A stretch of 64,000 bases of DNA from Anagrus nilaparvatae (Eukaryota; Arthropoda; Insecta; Hymenoptera; Mymaridae). Location of the stretch: positions 4,854,501 to 4,918,500 of the forward strand of contig JAKSXM010000237.1 of assembly GCA_022575985.1 (NCBI GenBank). The letters are read 5' to 3'. The position numbers and the translations under genes are program-made. The notes beneath the pieces were generated by a model. The model was not told the origin of the DNA. It searched no databases and was given only the letters and a program-made list of their open reading frames with translations. This document shows positions 19,765-31,627 of the stretch, in pieces; the stretch's first letter is position 1; each line of letters begins with the position of its first letter.

Positions 19765-21861
19765 ATGCAAAATGATAAAAATGATATACCTCAGGCTGAT
19801 AAGCCACTTCAAGAAGTGTCGAATTCAGCTGTCAGTTCCGATCGGGTGAAAGCCCCGGTGGCTGGCACCGGCCCCATGGACTCTGAGGGGGGCCAACAAT
19901 TTTTCATGGAGGCGGATTTAACACCATCTTCCGCCCAGGGGGGATCACGAAACGAACTTCAAGCCATAGTTTTGCTTGAAGATATTCAGCAAATGCCAAA
20001 AAAGCCAAATGCACCTAACAAGGGTGCAAGGGATACCGTACCAAGCTATGCGGAGCACTTCAAATATCTGCAAGGCATACTACAGGGTACCGACAGCCTT
20101 GACTAAGGACAGGCCATGGCACAAACAGTGATGGAAAGGCCTAATGCCTATCATAAGTTTATCGCCGTTGTAAAGGATGCTATACAGGCAGTGGAAAAAC
20201 ACCACAAGGACATGAAGGAAGCAAATGACAAGATGACATACCATTGTTCAGAAGTCCAAAGAAATTGCGGCATGCCCATTAAAATGGGAGTGAAAGACCT
20301 CGATAATGCCCTTATCCAAATTGAGCTGATCGCGAAGAGACTGAGTGTGGAAACGCAAGAAATTGAGTCTGCTCTTGGGAAAGCATCGCAGAAAATGGCA
20401 AAGAGGGTCCGATCGCCTTCTTCTGAAGAGAATTCTCCAGATTCAAGGCAAATAAGCAAGATCTCCAAAAGATCCCTCCAAAATGCTAGCGGTATAGCTA
20501 CATCTGAGGAGGAGCAGCAAAAGAACGCGAAGCTCCATAAAGAAGAGGAGGAGGAAATGCTGCGTAAAGACACTCTGAGAAAAGAGCAAGAGCAGAGGAA
20601 GAAGGAAAATGCGCGTTTGGAAAAGGAGGAAAAAGAGCGGCAGAAAAATGAGAAACTGCTCCAGGAAAAAACAAGTCTGCTACAACTACACCAAAAGCAG
20701 AACCTGGAACAGAGGAAAGCAAAGGCGCCACCTAAAGAGAAGGGAGGAGAGCATCCCAACAGGGAGGATCCAAAGACGGCGCCTAACAACACCAAGGTGG
20801 ACGGCCCACGGGATAACTCTGGGACCTCCCCAAGGAAGGATAAAAAATCTCCCAAGCATTTGTCCAAAAAGGAAAGAAAGCAACAAAAGAAGCTTAGAAA
20901 ATTGCAGCTTAGGTGTGGAAGCAACTCACCCGAAAATACGAATCAGCCAACGCAGATGGCTGATGGAAGGGTGAACAATCAGGCGCAATCTCAGAGGCCA
21001 ACGGACAAGGAGGAAAACTGGCAGGTAAAGGGTAGAACGAAGAAGAAACCCAGAGCCAAGAGTGCCCAACAGGCTAAGAAACCTGCTGAAAAAGTTCTTC
21101 CAAAAATGGGAAGGCGCAGGTATAGGAAAAGGAAGGAAGCCTTCCAGATTACCCCAGCGGCGGGTAAGACGTACGAGGAAACGCTCATCGATCTAAAGCG
21201 CAATGTTAACCTCGAAGTAGCTGGAGCGAAGATTCACCGCGTCAGGAAAGCTCAAAATGGCAGTGTCCTGATCGAGTTGGAGGCAATCCAGGACCGCCAA
21301 AAGCTGGAAGATGCGGTGAAATTGGTAACGGGCCCTGACTCGAATGTCCGGGATCTGATCCCAATGCTCAAGCTCGAAATTCGAGATTTGGATGGGGTCA
21401 CGAAAGAGCAGGAGATACAGGAGGCCGTTGCCAAGGCTATTGGCATTGAAAATGGTGACTCTCTCGTAGATAGCATTTCCAAAACCAAAAGCACGACTGG
21501 CCAGATGGCCATTGTGGAAGTCTTGGAAGCGGACGCTTTACGCCTGGCCAAAAAGGGTAAAATCCAGATTGGCTGGGCATCAAGCAGGGTGCGACTTCGC
21601 GCGGACGTAAGGCGCTGTTTCAAATGCCTGGGCTACGGGCATAGTCAGTATGTTTGTAAAGGTCCGGACAGAAGCAAGGCGTGCCTTAAATGTGGCGAAG
21701 ATGGACATAAAAGGGCAGAATGCAGCAAGGATAAGCCTAAGTGCTTCCTCTGCAAGTTCAGAAAGGATAAGTGCTCCACGGAGCACTATCCAGGAGAGGG
21801 AAACTGCCCCAGTTACCGGGAGGCTCTGGCTGTGGCGAAAAACAGGTGTCATCGGAAATGA
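19765..21861 (+). pseudogene. LINE-2 ORF1: gag-like protein with CCHC knuckles, one in-frame stop
   Basis: It starts at ATG 19765. One TAA at 20104-20106 lies where LINE-1 has a glutamate codon, and the frame continues unchanged to TGA 21859-21861. The order is an acidic N-terminus, helices (AIQAVEKHHKDMKEANDKM), a long charged coiled-coil-like region rich in K/E/Q, the conserved FQITPAAGKTYEETLIDLKR block, then CCHC zinc knuckles CFKCLGYGHSQYVC and CLKCGEDGHKRAEC, and a third cysteine cluster CFLC..C. The stop overlaps the ORF2 ATG. The knuckles bind the element RNA. Confidence 0.85.
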
Positions 21862-24844
21862 TCAAAGTTCTCCAAGGGAACATGAGACATGCCCGGAAAG
21901 CTGGTGCACTGTTGGAGCAGATTGCCCGCGAAGAAGATTCAAATATCCTCTTACTAAGCGAGCAATCTTACAACATGAACCACAAGTACTGGGTTTCCGA
22001 TGACGCTCTCTGCTGCGCAATATGGCTTCGAGGCAGAGCCCAAACGTCCCTATCCCAGACAGGAAAAGGGAATTGCCACGTTTGGGCCAAGTGCGGAGAA
22101 ACGACTTATATAAGTTGTTATCTCTCCCCTAACGACAGCTCCGAGGTGCTCGCTGCAAAGCTAGCCAGCATCGAGAACACGGTACGGGCGGCAACTGGTG
22201 GCGTTATCCTTGGCAGAGACTTCAATGCCAGGGCCCTAGAGTGGGGCATGCCGACGACCAACCTAAGGGGACAAATGGTACTCGAAATGGCTGCTAGATG
22301 CAAACTAGTGGTCCAGAATAGAGGAAACAGGCCCACCTACGAGAGGGCAGGGTGGGGTATCTCTATCCCAGACATAACCTTCGCAACAGAAGCTGCGTCT
22401 TGGAGAATAGGCGACTGGAGGGTGATGGATGGCTACAATGGTAGCGATCATAACTACATTGCCTTCCGGGTAATGGAAGGAAACTCACAACGTCCTCCCT
22501 ACAGGAGGCGTCCCCTTGGCTGGAACGTTTCAAAGATCGACGAGGACAGATTCGAGGAATACCTTCGAATCGAGTCAGCGTCGATCCCCGCTTGGCGAGG
22601 AGGGGCTACAAGCCCACGAGAGGCCGAAACCCTGGTTAAGAAAGTAACGTCTCTATTACGCGGGGCTTGCGATGCCTCGATGCCTAGCCGCAGGCCCTGG
22701 AAAGGGAGAAAACCAGTGTACTGGTGGACTCCCGAAATAGCTGAGCTCCGAAAGGAATGCCACAGGACGCGACGAAGGGCCCAACGAGCACGGGACAGAC
22801 CCGAAGCTGCTGCACACTCCCAGGTACACAAGGACGCCAAACACCGACTGGCCAAGGCCATCCGTCAAAGAAAGGCTCAATGTCTGCGTTCATTACGCGA
22901 AGACGTAAACAAGGACCCCCTGGGGCCTAGGTTACAAAGTCGTAATGGGCAAATTGAAACGGGGGTCCGATAACATGATGGACGCGGCGTCGACTGAACG
23001 GATCGTCGGAGCTCTCTTCCCTGAAAGGCCCATCCGGGAAAACCCGGTTGAGGTGATACCCAGGGAGGAAGTGCCGCTGTTCAGCGAAGGCGAGATGGTC
23101 AAGGCCATAAAGGCCATGAAAAATGGCAAGGCGCCGGGGCCGGACGGGATACCGGCGGAAGTGCTCAAAAGAGCGGTCAAAGTAATCCCTGGTATCCTGT
23201 TAAGCATGTTCAATGCTTGTTTGGTGGCTGGAGTATTCCCAAAGCAGTGGAAGGTGGCACGTCTCGTGCTCTTGAACAAGGGCAAGGGGGGAGCCCCGGA
23301 CTCTCCATCATCTTACTGACCTTTGTGTATGTTAAATACCATTGGTAAGGTGATGGAGAGCTTGCTCCGGGCAAGGCTCAGAAGGCCAATCGAGGAGGGC
23401 GGTGGTCTCTCTGAGGAGCAGCATGGTTTTCGTGAAGGGCATTCCACGATAGACGCCATTCGGCGTGTCGTGGATACCGTAGAGGCTGAGAGGGAAAAGC
23501 GGCCTGCAATTCGCAAGGACGTCCTTCTGGTAACGCTGGACGTCAAAAACGCTTTCAACTCGGCCAGGTGGGATGACATGATCCGGTCCCTCGAGTACGA
23601 TTTCCGGATACCCAGGTATCTGGGTAGCGTACCAAAGGATTACCTGCGGGACCGGAGACTGCTCTACGACACGCTGGACGGTAGGCGTGAAAGGGTTTTG
23701 AGTGCAGGCATTGCGCAAGGTTCGGTTCTCGGACCGGACCTGTGGAATGCCTTTTACGATGGCTTGTTGCGCGTCCACCTCCCGGAAGGAGTTTCCCTGA
23801 TCGGGTACGCCGACGACGTGGCCCTGACCATAACTGGCAGGGACATGGAAGTGACCCAGGAGAGGTTAAATCTAGTCATAAGACGGATCAACCTCTGGAT
23901 GGGCGATCACGGGCTCCAGCTTGCGATCCCAAAAACGGAGATCGTACTGCTGACCCATCGAAGGGTTCCTACCAACTTCGATGTAATTATCGACGACGGC
24001 GGAAACCCTCACACGATCCGAACCAGAACATCGGTGAAATACCTGGGAGTTCAGCTTGATAACAAGGTGACCTTCTGGGAGCAATTTCAGAGGTCGTGTG
24101 AAAAGGCAGCGTCGGCCGCATCCTCCCTGTCAAGGCTCATGGCCAACATTGGGGGACCCAAACCAGGGAAGCGGAGGCTCCTGATGTCAGTCGTCAACTC
24201 TTTCCTGCTCTACGGATCAGAAGTCTGGGCAAAGACCACAGAAACTGCCAAGTACAGACGAAAAATATCGTCGGTACAGAGGCAGGCGGCAGTAAGGATC
24301 GCCTGTGGATACCACACGGTATCTCTAGAGGCGATCCAGGTTGTTGCTTCGGTGATACCCATTGACCTGCTAGCGTTGGAGCGGAAATTCATCTACGAGA
24401 GCGTAGAAGAGTGCGAAGTGGCTTCCACTCGCGCCCGTTTCAACTCTATGAAAGCATGGAAGAAACGATGGAAAAAGAACCAAGAGAAAAATGCCCTGTG
24501 GACGCGCAGACTGATCTCAGACCTGCAGGCATGGATGGGACGACAGCATGGGGAGGTGGATTTCTACCTTAGTTCTTAACTGGACACGGGTACTTCCGTG
24601 TCATGTTGAAGCATTGGCATTGGTGGCAACAAAGGAGTGCTTGCACTGTCCGGGCGTGGATAATACAGTAGAGCACACATTTTTCGAATGTGTTCGCTAC
24701 TTGGAGGGGCACCCGCCCTTCCCGATTTGGAGGCCGGAGACGGTGGTCCCGGAAATGCTACAGAGTTCCGAAAACTGGAACAAAGTAGCAGAGTACGTAA
24801 GGACCACCTTGTTGCAGAAGAAGGAGGAGGGCTTTCTATCGTAG
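21858..24844 (+). pseudogene. LINE-2 ORF2: endonuclease/reverse transcriptase, three breaks
   Basis: It starts at ATG 21858 inside the ORF1 stop. The endonuclease has LLLSEQ, a changed GRDFNARA (GGDFNARA in LINE-1) and GSDHNYIAF. One extra C in the run near 22916 shifts the frame. TGA at 23317-23319 replaces AGA of SYRPLC. The palm is intact (LDVKNAFNSARWDD, GSVLGPDLWNAFYDG, YADDVAL). Four bases missing near 24573 (CCCA in LINE-1) shift the frame again before the C-terminal CCHC knuckle (CLHCPGVDNTVEHTFFEC). The breaks differ from those in LINE-1, so each copy decayed independently. Confidence 0.88.
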
Positions 24845-25149
24845 AGAGCTCTCCTGCCCCTATGCAGGTGGGAAGGCAGCGGCCAGCTGCCTAGGCTGCG
24901 CGTTCCAAACTGAAGTGATACCTGAAAAGGGAGTTCCGGTTTGGGACAAACAAGCGCGGGGGGTTTAAAGTGTGTCTATCCAGTAAGAATCTGGGGCGTA
25001 GCCGGCGACCGCGTTCGCTGGTGGTCTCCCAGTTGTACACTTTGTACAATTGGGTGGTCATGGAAATTTGCGGGTCTTTAAGGCCCGCAAACACTCCATG
25101 GCTGATGTAAGATTCACATATTTCCCTTAAAAAAAAAAAAAAAAAAAAA
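24845..25149 (+). other. LINE-2 3' UTR and poly-A
   Basis: Non-coding tail with a short stem (TTGTACACTTTGTACAA region) and CGGGTCTTTAAGGCCCG, an inverted pair, then about 20 A. Stem-loops near the tail are where R1-type reverse transcriptases recognise their RNA. Confidence 0.65.
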
Positions 25150-25281
25150 TAATAATTATAGTAAAGTGGCACGTTTTGAACTGTAGCTGCTTGAAAATTC
25201 AAGCAAAGCAGTCTAGCCGCGTGGTTTTTAAACTACTTAGAATTTTTAAGAATTAATATTATTATACATTTGCAATTTTTT

Positions 25282-26012
25282 AAATATATTTTTTCAATAG
25301 TTTAAAAGAGAGTATTTAATTTCGTAAAATTTTTACTTGTAAAAAATAGGATTTTTATTTAATTCATTTTTTAGAACCAAATATTTTAATTGCGTAAAAT
25401 AAACTATTTTATAAGCACAGTAGTTGCCTAGGATATTTCCAAATAAATCTTCACTTAAAAAAATAAATAATTCATTATCGTAGTTAAAAATAATTTCACC
25501 TAAAAAAAAAATTATGTTGTTAAAATAAGAGAATTAATATTTAAAAGTATTATTTATTTAATAATACTGATATTTTGATTGTTATTTTCAGAATCTAATT
25601 CGTTATCATTACGAGTTTTTTTTGTAATATGAGTATTTTCCGCGGTTTCATCATCTTCAATATCAATAATATTTCTTTTATTTGAGGGATTGTTTGATTC
25701 TGATTCATTGACAATACTTAAGTCAATTAACTCGTTTTCAATGATTTGTGATGACATGTTTCCTTTTTCAAAAAAATAAGAGGACAAAAAACTTATTAAA
25801 ATCTTATGATCTTTGATTTTGTTTTCAAGATAATCATCTTGCAGACAATAAAAATTTGCATCAGTTATTCCATCCTCTAAAAAAAAGGCGAATGTTCAAA
25901 ACATAAACAATTAGGGATTTAAATAAATTTGGAGCATAAAAACTTTGAATTATATCATATACAATATATACCTATACATTGTATATATGTATGAAATAAA
26001 TAAAAATACTGC
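25282..26012. repeat. Right copy of the 0.73-kb inverted duplication
   Basis: Reverse complement of 14833-15558 with few differences. Unlike the left copy, its outer end continues into unique sequence (AAATAATAATAACC) rather than a LINE. Confidence 0.85.
25554..25876 (-). CDS. Exon-like ORF in the right inverted repeat
   Basis: Mirror of 14969-15291 with the same TTTTTTTTAG acceptor and the same frame. The proteins are almost identical and differ at the very end (ISIIK here, ISSNK there). On this strand a possible upstream donor AAAAG|GTAAGT exists near 26067, but the exon before it is not convincing. Family unknown. Confidence 0.4.
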
Positions 26013-26459
26013 AAATAATAATAACCTCTTAATTTAAATACAAATAATAATTAGTTTTTTAAACTTACCTTTTAGGATTATTTCTACAGATTTTAAATGT
26101 TGTTAAAAAAAAAAAATTTATCCATATTTTTATATCTGCTGTATATAGTAATTTGGTAATATAACAATAGTCAAGTAGAATAATTTTCAGGATTATTTTC
26201 CTTTTAAAGCTAAGTTACTATAACCCTAATATTTTGTTATTTTGACTAACCAAAAAAATAGTAATGATGGAAACCTAAATTCAGAATGTAAAATTATTAA
26301 TTTGGGGCTGAGGCCACCAAAATCATTGTTCTACCTCAGCCTGGGGATTAAGTGCCGTGATCAACGGTCCAAGTGCGCAGAATCACAAAAAGATTTTCAG
26401 TGTTAATAAAACATAAATTCGTTATATAAATAAACATATATTATTAATAATATAATTAT
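26013..26459. other. AT-rich sequence with one strong hairpin
   Basis: No gene seen. GGCTGAGG at 26306-26313 pairs perfectly with CCTCAGCC at 26334-26341, giving an 8-bp stem with a 20-nt loop just upstream of the Penelope fragment. It is not a tRNA. Confidence 0.5.
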
Positions 26460-27263
26460 CCAATAATAGCCAGAAACAATAATTCTTTTGCTTCTACCAA
26501 TTGGTATCGCAAAAATACCTACTCAGGACGCTATTTAAATTTTCATTTTCACCATCCAACTCACCAAAAAATAGCAATGGTGTATAACTTAATCGACAAT
26601 TGCATACTTTTGTCAGACAAAAAATTCCAACATGATAACATTCAAATTACAAAAAAAATTTTGATTTGCAATAATTACCCGTCGGATTTCATAAATAAAT
26701 ACATCAATAAACGAATTTGTCATTTAAAAAATAATAATGTACAAAAAAACGATAAAGTAAATTCAATAGATTGGATAATATTACCCTTTTATAAATACTT
26801 AAACCAAAATATTATTAATAATCTAAAAAATCTTAACGTTATTATCATTAATAAAAATATTAATAAATTCAATAACCTAATAAAACTCGGTAAAGACAAA
26901 CTTGAAAAAATAGAAACCAGGGACATAGTTTACAAAATAAAATGTAAAAACTGTGACTACGTATATATAGGCCAATCAGAACGTAAATTAAGAAAACGTA
27001 TTGTAGAGCATAAAACAGATTACGATAATAAACACAAAGATTCCGTTTTTTACAAACATCAATTGCATACCAACCATGATTTTGACTTTAACGAAACGAC
27101 AATAATAGATACCGAATCAAATTATTATAAAAGAACCTTCTCTGAAATGACACACATTCAAATCCATAAGAAAACTCTTAATCGTAAACAAGACACTCAA
27201 CATTTAAAATATTTTTTAAAAAACACTATCAATCTGATAAAAAAACGAGTTAAAAGACGCTAA
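26460..27263 (+). pseudogene. Penelope-like element fragment: end of RT linker plus GIY-YIG endonuclease
   Basis: The frame is open from 26460 to TAA 27261-27263. It begins with STNWYRKNTYSGRYLNFH, a block diagnostic of Penelope-like elements just after the reverse transcriptase, then HPTHQKIAMVYNLIDNCILL. The GIY-YIG domain shows VYKIKCKNCDYVYIGQS (GIY-YIG core as VYKI..YIG), RKLRKRIVEH and a conserved E in SEMTHIQIHK. The reverse transcriptase itself is missing upstream, so the copy is 5'-truncated, although what remains has no stop. The fragment is very A/T- and N/K-rich. The endonuclease would nick target DNA for insertion. Confidence 0.82.
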
Positions 27264-28649
27264 CATATTACCAATTAGAACTTAAAAATTCTTATAAAAA
27301 AATATTTTTCTTTTGATCCTTATTAAAATTATATACCTTCCAAAAAAAATTTTTTTTACCCAAAATAATTATTTTCAAATTGAAAAATTTGAATTTACAC
27401 TTTTCCTCTAATAAAAACAAAAAATAGGGTTGTAAATATACTTTTCCAAAAAATTTTTTTCAATAAAAAGATTTTCAATAAATTCAAGTTCAAACATGTC
27501 AATAAAAAATAAAAATTAAAAAATAAAAAAGTTTTTTAACGTCAACGGTTAAAAAGATTCTTTATTTTTTAAAAACTTCCCCTTTAAAAAATTGAAGTAA
27601 TAAAAACTAGTCCTTCATATATATCTATACATAAATATTATTTTTAAATAAAAAATTTTCGTATTACTCAGCCAATTTCAAAGAAACTACATTAAAATCA
27701 AAGTTAATGTCATATAACATAGAACAGATATTTTGTAAATGTATACACATATATAACATAACACTTAAAAAAATAGTATAATTTATAAGTGGTAGTTCAT
27801 AATTTACATATGTAATAAGCAGGTTTTTCCTTTTTCCCCCTTTTTTTACATAATAACTCTTTTTCTAGACTTATTAAATTTAAAAGTTTTTCTAATATTA
27901 TAAAAAAGTGTACATAATTGTTTTTAAAAAAATTTTTATATAACTCAAATGTATTTTTCAGATTTTGACAAGGAAAGCTAGACTTTCGAAACGTCAATGA
28001 AATAAAGATAACATTTCATAAAAAAATTTGTTCCATTCTGATCGTTATATTTTTATTTAACATTCTTATTTTTTATAAATAAGAAAATAATAAAAAAATA
28101 ATTTTCTACATTAAAAAATAAATTTATATATTACATAACGACAAATTTTTAAAATCTCTTGTTTTTTATTTCTATTAAAATGTTTATTTCTTTTTGATAT
28201 ATAATTTTATGTTTTAAAATGTACGACTACTATTATACAATTATTTTATAATAAAAAATTGTTATCGCTATAATTATGAAAAAAGTATAAAATATGTATG
28301 AAAAATGCTTAATTTATAATTATAGCATTTGTTTTTTCTTATTTATATTTATTATTATTATAAAATATGAAGAAGAAGAAAAAAATGTAATACAAAAATA
28401 AATATATGGCTGTTGGATATTTAAATGATGTTGTTTTTTTATAAAATATTTTCTTTAAACCCTTTCCTTCTCTTTAAAACGAAGCTCTTTTTTTCTATGA
28501 GTTCGAGTCTTGGCTTAGAGAGGGTTATTTCATTGTTAGGGTGTAAGGTAATAAAATTAAAACCTTTTTAAAGTTGACTCTTTTATTTTTTACTGATTAA
28601 TTAATATACTACAATCAACAATGATTTTAAAACAAATTTCATTTTACCT
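27264..28649. other. AT-rich sequence downstream of the Penelope fragment
   Basis: No gene seen. The first 0.7 kb is probably the Penelope 3' region. Short frames here are chance in very AT-rich DNA. Confidence 0.45.
27965..27995 (+). ncRNA. Possible degenerate hammerhead ribozyme remnant
   Basis: TTGACAA, then a 5-bp stem GAAAG-CTAGA-CTTTC, then GAAACGTC. This is the hammerhead order (CTGANGA, stem II, GAAA, stem III), but the first core box has two mismatches. Penelope-like elements carry hammerheads in their terminal repeats, and this lies 0.7 kb after the GIY-YIG ORF. Confidence 0.3.
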
Positions 28650-28662
28650 AATAAGTATTAAT
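28650..28662. repeat. LINE-3 target-site duplication, left
   Basis: AATAAGTATTAAT, identical to 31624-31636. Confidence 0.9.
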
Positions 28663-28663
28663 A

Positions 28664-31099
28664 AACGTCCTAGAGGACTTCTCAGCGAGCGACCACCAAT
28701 ATATTTCTTTTGAAGTGCATGATGAGCGGCGGCTGACACGAAGAGACGAAGCACAGAAATGCTGCGGATGGAACATCAAGCGGTTAAACCGCGAAATTTT
28801 GGTGAACACGCTTAGAAGAGGAGAGACTGCTATCCTAGGGAAAGCAATTAGACCAGGAAATACTGACGATGCAGAGGATATAGTTAAGGGAATCATGACG
28901 CTGCTGGAAAAAGCATGTAACAAAGCCATGCCAAAAAAACGGACCCGTGATGGAAGACCACCAGCCTACTGGTGGAATGCTGAAATAGATCGTCTAAGGA
29001 GTGAAAGCTTAACTACAAGAAGAAGAGCAACACGTGCAAGGAACAGAACAGACGCTGCTGAGCTGATGGCAGAGCATAAGCAGGTCAAGAAAAAGCTGAG
29101 AATTGCTGTTAGGAGAAGCAAAAGAGCATGCGAGATAGCTTTGTGTAACGAGGTTGATAATGACCCATGGGGTCTTGGGTACAAGATAGTCACCAAGAGA
29201 ATCGGTGCTCTTTCCGCAAGTGGTGTTATGAACGAAGACGAGGTTAGGCTTATAGTTGACGGACTTTTCCCTACCCACGCGGAGAGGGAGGAGGAAAATG
29301 ACTTGGGTGAAAATGATGAGGCTTTCCCCGAATTTACGGAGGAGGAACTCTTCACAGCGGTGGACTCTCTCAAGAACGGTAAAGCACCAGGTCCTGATGG
29401 GATACCTAAGGAGATACTGAAGATAGCTGCGCACGAATGCCCAAAACTCATCTTATGTATGTACAATACTTGTACACGTGCGGGCATCTTCAGTAAACTC
29501 TGGAAAAGAGCAAGACTGGTCCTTATCAGTAAGAGCAAAGGGGACCCTAGACTGACAAACTCTTGGCGCCCTCTAGGATTACTCGATACAGCCGGCAAAA
29601 ATTACGAGAAGATGCTACAGCCAAGGATACTGAGGGCCGTAGAAACTGCGTGAGATCTATCTCCTAGACAATACGGATTTCGCCGAGGGAAGTCAACAAT
29701 CAATGCAATAAGCAGTATTGTTCGGGCCATCGACAACGCACAGACTGGTAATTACTATTCGAGAAAGATCACGCTATTAGTGACCCTCGATGTAAAAAAT
29801 GCCTTTAACTCAGCAAGGTGGAGCGACTTCATGGAGGGACTCAGGAACTTCCAGGTGCCAAAATACCTGCGAAGAATAATCAGCAGCTACCTGAGTGATC
29901 GGGAAATAATCTTTGAAACTGCACAAGGAACAAGAGTGAGGAAAGTAACTGCAGGTGCAGTTCAAGGATCGGTCCTTGGACCGGATCTATGGAACATCAT
30001 GTACGATCAGGTACTAAGGCTACCGATGCCAGCTGACACTTTTACTGTAGGCTACGCGGACGACCTGGTCCTAGTAATTACGGCAAAAAGTGAAAAAATC
30101 GCCATGGAGAAACTGAATCAGGCAATGCATGGGGTAAATTACTGGATGGAAGACCACGGCCTAAAGCTTGCAACGGCGAAGACTGAGATTGTCCTATTCA
30201 CCCGTAAGCATATTGAGACTATTATATCAATATGTATTGGGGAGGATAGGATAGAAACGAAGGAACACTTAAAGTATTTGGGAGTGCTGCTGGACACGAA
30301 GCTGACGTTTAAGGCACAGATTCTGAGAAGCACGGAGAAGGCTGCCAGGCTGACTGCTGCGCTAAGCAGGCTCATGAGAAATACGTGCGGACCTAGGACC
30401 GGAAAGCGCAGGCTTCTTATATCGGAAACCCACTCCATACTACTGTATGGTGCAGAAGTATGGGCCGACTGCATAAAGAAGGTCACTTATGCGTCTAAGC
30501 TTACGAGCGTGCAGAGGCAAGGAGCCCCGCGAATCTCCAGTGCCTATCGAACAGTGTCGTTGGAGGCAGCTCTAGTCATTGCTGGGGTAATCCCGATAGA
30601 TCTGCTGGCTCTTGAGAGACAGTATATCTATCTGAACAAAGAGAGGGAAGGTATTGACCGTGCGAAGGCTACTTCGCGCCAGATCAGCCTAAGCGATTGG
30701 CAGGAACGTTGGACTGACTACGCGATGAGCAAATGGACCAAGAGGTTGATAGGAGAGATATTACCTTGGATAAATAGAGAGCATGGGGACATTAATTATT
30801 TTTTGACCCAATTCCTAAGCGGACATGGACTTTTTTGCTCCTACCTCTTTCGGATCCAGAAGATGAATAGTGCTGAATGTATATACTGTCCTGGCAAAGA
30901 CGACACGCCGGAACACACATTCTTCAAATGCGATAGGTGGGCTGCTAAAAAGTTTCAATTAGAAGCTAACATCGGTCAAATCACACCTGAAAATGTGGTT
31001 GGCCTGATGCTTCGAAATGAAGAAGTATGGTCCGAAATTGGCCAGTATGTGGAGTACATACTCCGCACCAAAAAACTTGAAGTCCAAGGTATAGGCTAA
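28664..31099 (+). pseudogene. LINE-3 ORF2 fragment: endonuclease end plus reverse transcriptase, one stop
   Basis: The frame is open from the truncation point (NVLEDFSASDHQYISFEV, the end of the endonuclease). TGA at 29651-29653 is the only interruption, and the frame continues unchanged. Reverse transcriptase motifs are GKAPGPDGIPKEILK, NSWRPLGLLDTAGK, TLDVKNAFNSARWSD, AVQGSVLGPDLWNIMYD and YADDLVL. The C-terminus has PIDLLALERQYIY, LTQFLSGHGLF and a complete knuckle CIYCPGKDDTPEHTFFKC. Apart from the stop and 5' truncation the protein is well preserved, suggesting a fairly young insertion. Confidence 0.88.
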
Positions 31100-31594
31100 T
31101 ATTAAGACCTATTGCGGTTATCCTGATGACTGCAGCTGTTGTACTAACATACTATCATCCCTGCAGTTACTTTTGATACCGCAAGCAATAGTAGATGGTA
31201 GGATAATTTTTATTTATTTATTTATATATATTTATTTATTTATTTATTTATTAACCTTCTTTTTGATGATAATGAGAATTAACGTATATTTTTAGCTAAC
31301 ATATATTTTATTAAAGATGACAGTACATAAAGACGAAATTTCAACCAGATGGAATGACGGAGTCCTTAACCAGACTGGCGAGTCAGTGGATGCAAGTCAA
31401 AAGATGGAGTTCATGAATAGAGCTAAATGGCCTTGAACCTGTCCTGAAGTAATGTGAAAACGGTCCCGGGATAGGCTCGCATAAGGTAGGAAGGGAGTGG
31501 AGTTTTAGTGGGTATAGGCAAAGTAGGTCAAGCCCCACATAACTGTCAGTTCGGATGCTGATCAGTATGCGTAATTCATTTCTCCACTTCCTAC

Positions 31595-31623
<29 letters not shown>
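31100..31623 (+). other. LINE-3 3' UTR and poly-A
   Basis: Contains an ATTT-rich tract at 31211-31255, the GAGTTTTAGTGGGTAT motif shared with LINE-6, CTTCCTACGC, and the terminal A run. Confidence 0.75.

Positions 31624-31627
<4 letters not shown>

Larger units (their letters stand above)
18978..25149 (+). mobile_element. LINE-2: R1-like non-LTR retrotransposon, nearly full length
   Basis: Same family as LINE-1. It has a 5' UTR, ORF1 with zinc knuckles, ORF2 (endonuclease, reverse transcriptase, C-terminal knuckle), a 3' UTR and a poly-A tract at 25129-25149. It begins about 200 bp inside the region aligned to the LINE-1 5' UTR, so it is slightly 5'-truncated. ATAATAAT is present at both ends (18970-18977 and 25149-25156), a possible 8-bp target duplication in low-complexity DNA. 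ORF1 has one stop, and ORF2 has two frameshifts and one stop. Confidence 0.88.
28663..31623 (+). mobile_element. LINE-3: 5'-truncated R1-like retrotransposon
   Basis: A 2.96-kb insertion flanked by a perfect 13-bp direct duplication. It starts inside the endonuclease domain and ends in a run of about 26 A. Its reverse transcriptase is related to LINE-1/2 but clearly diverged, so it is a different R1-like family. This is a textbook target-primed insertion. Confidence 0.92.

Noticed and set aside
20151..20924. 257-aa minus-strand ORF rich in Ser/Phe/Leu
   Set aside because: It is the antisense reading of the K/E/Q-rich part of LINE-2 ORF1, not an independent membrane protein.
26306..26400. tRNA-like or hammerhead-like fold
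   Set aside because: Only one stem is convincing. No anticodon arm, no T arm and no GAAA/CTGANGA pair are found.
27797..27997. 66-aa minus-strand ORF after the Penelope fragment
   Set aside because: A chance frame in AT-rich DNA, overlapping the possible hammerhead remnant on the other strand.
28375..28620. Possible promoter or gene before LINE-3
   Set aside because: Only AT-rich sequence. The LINE-3 start is a 5' truncation bounded by a target duplication, not a gene start.
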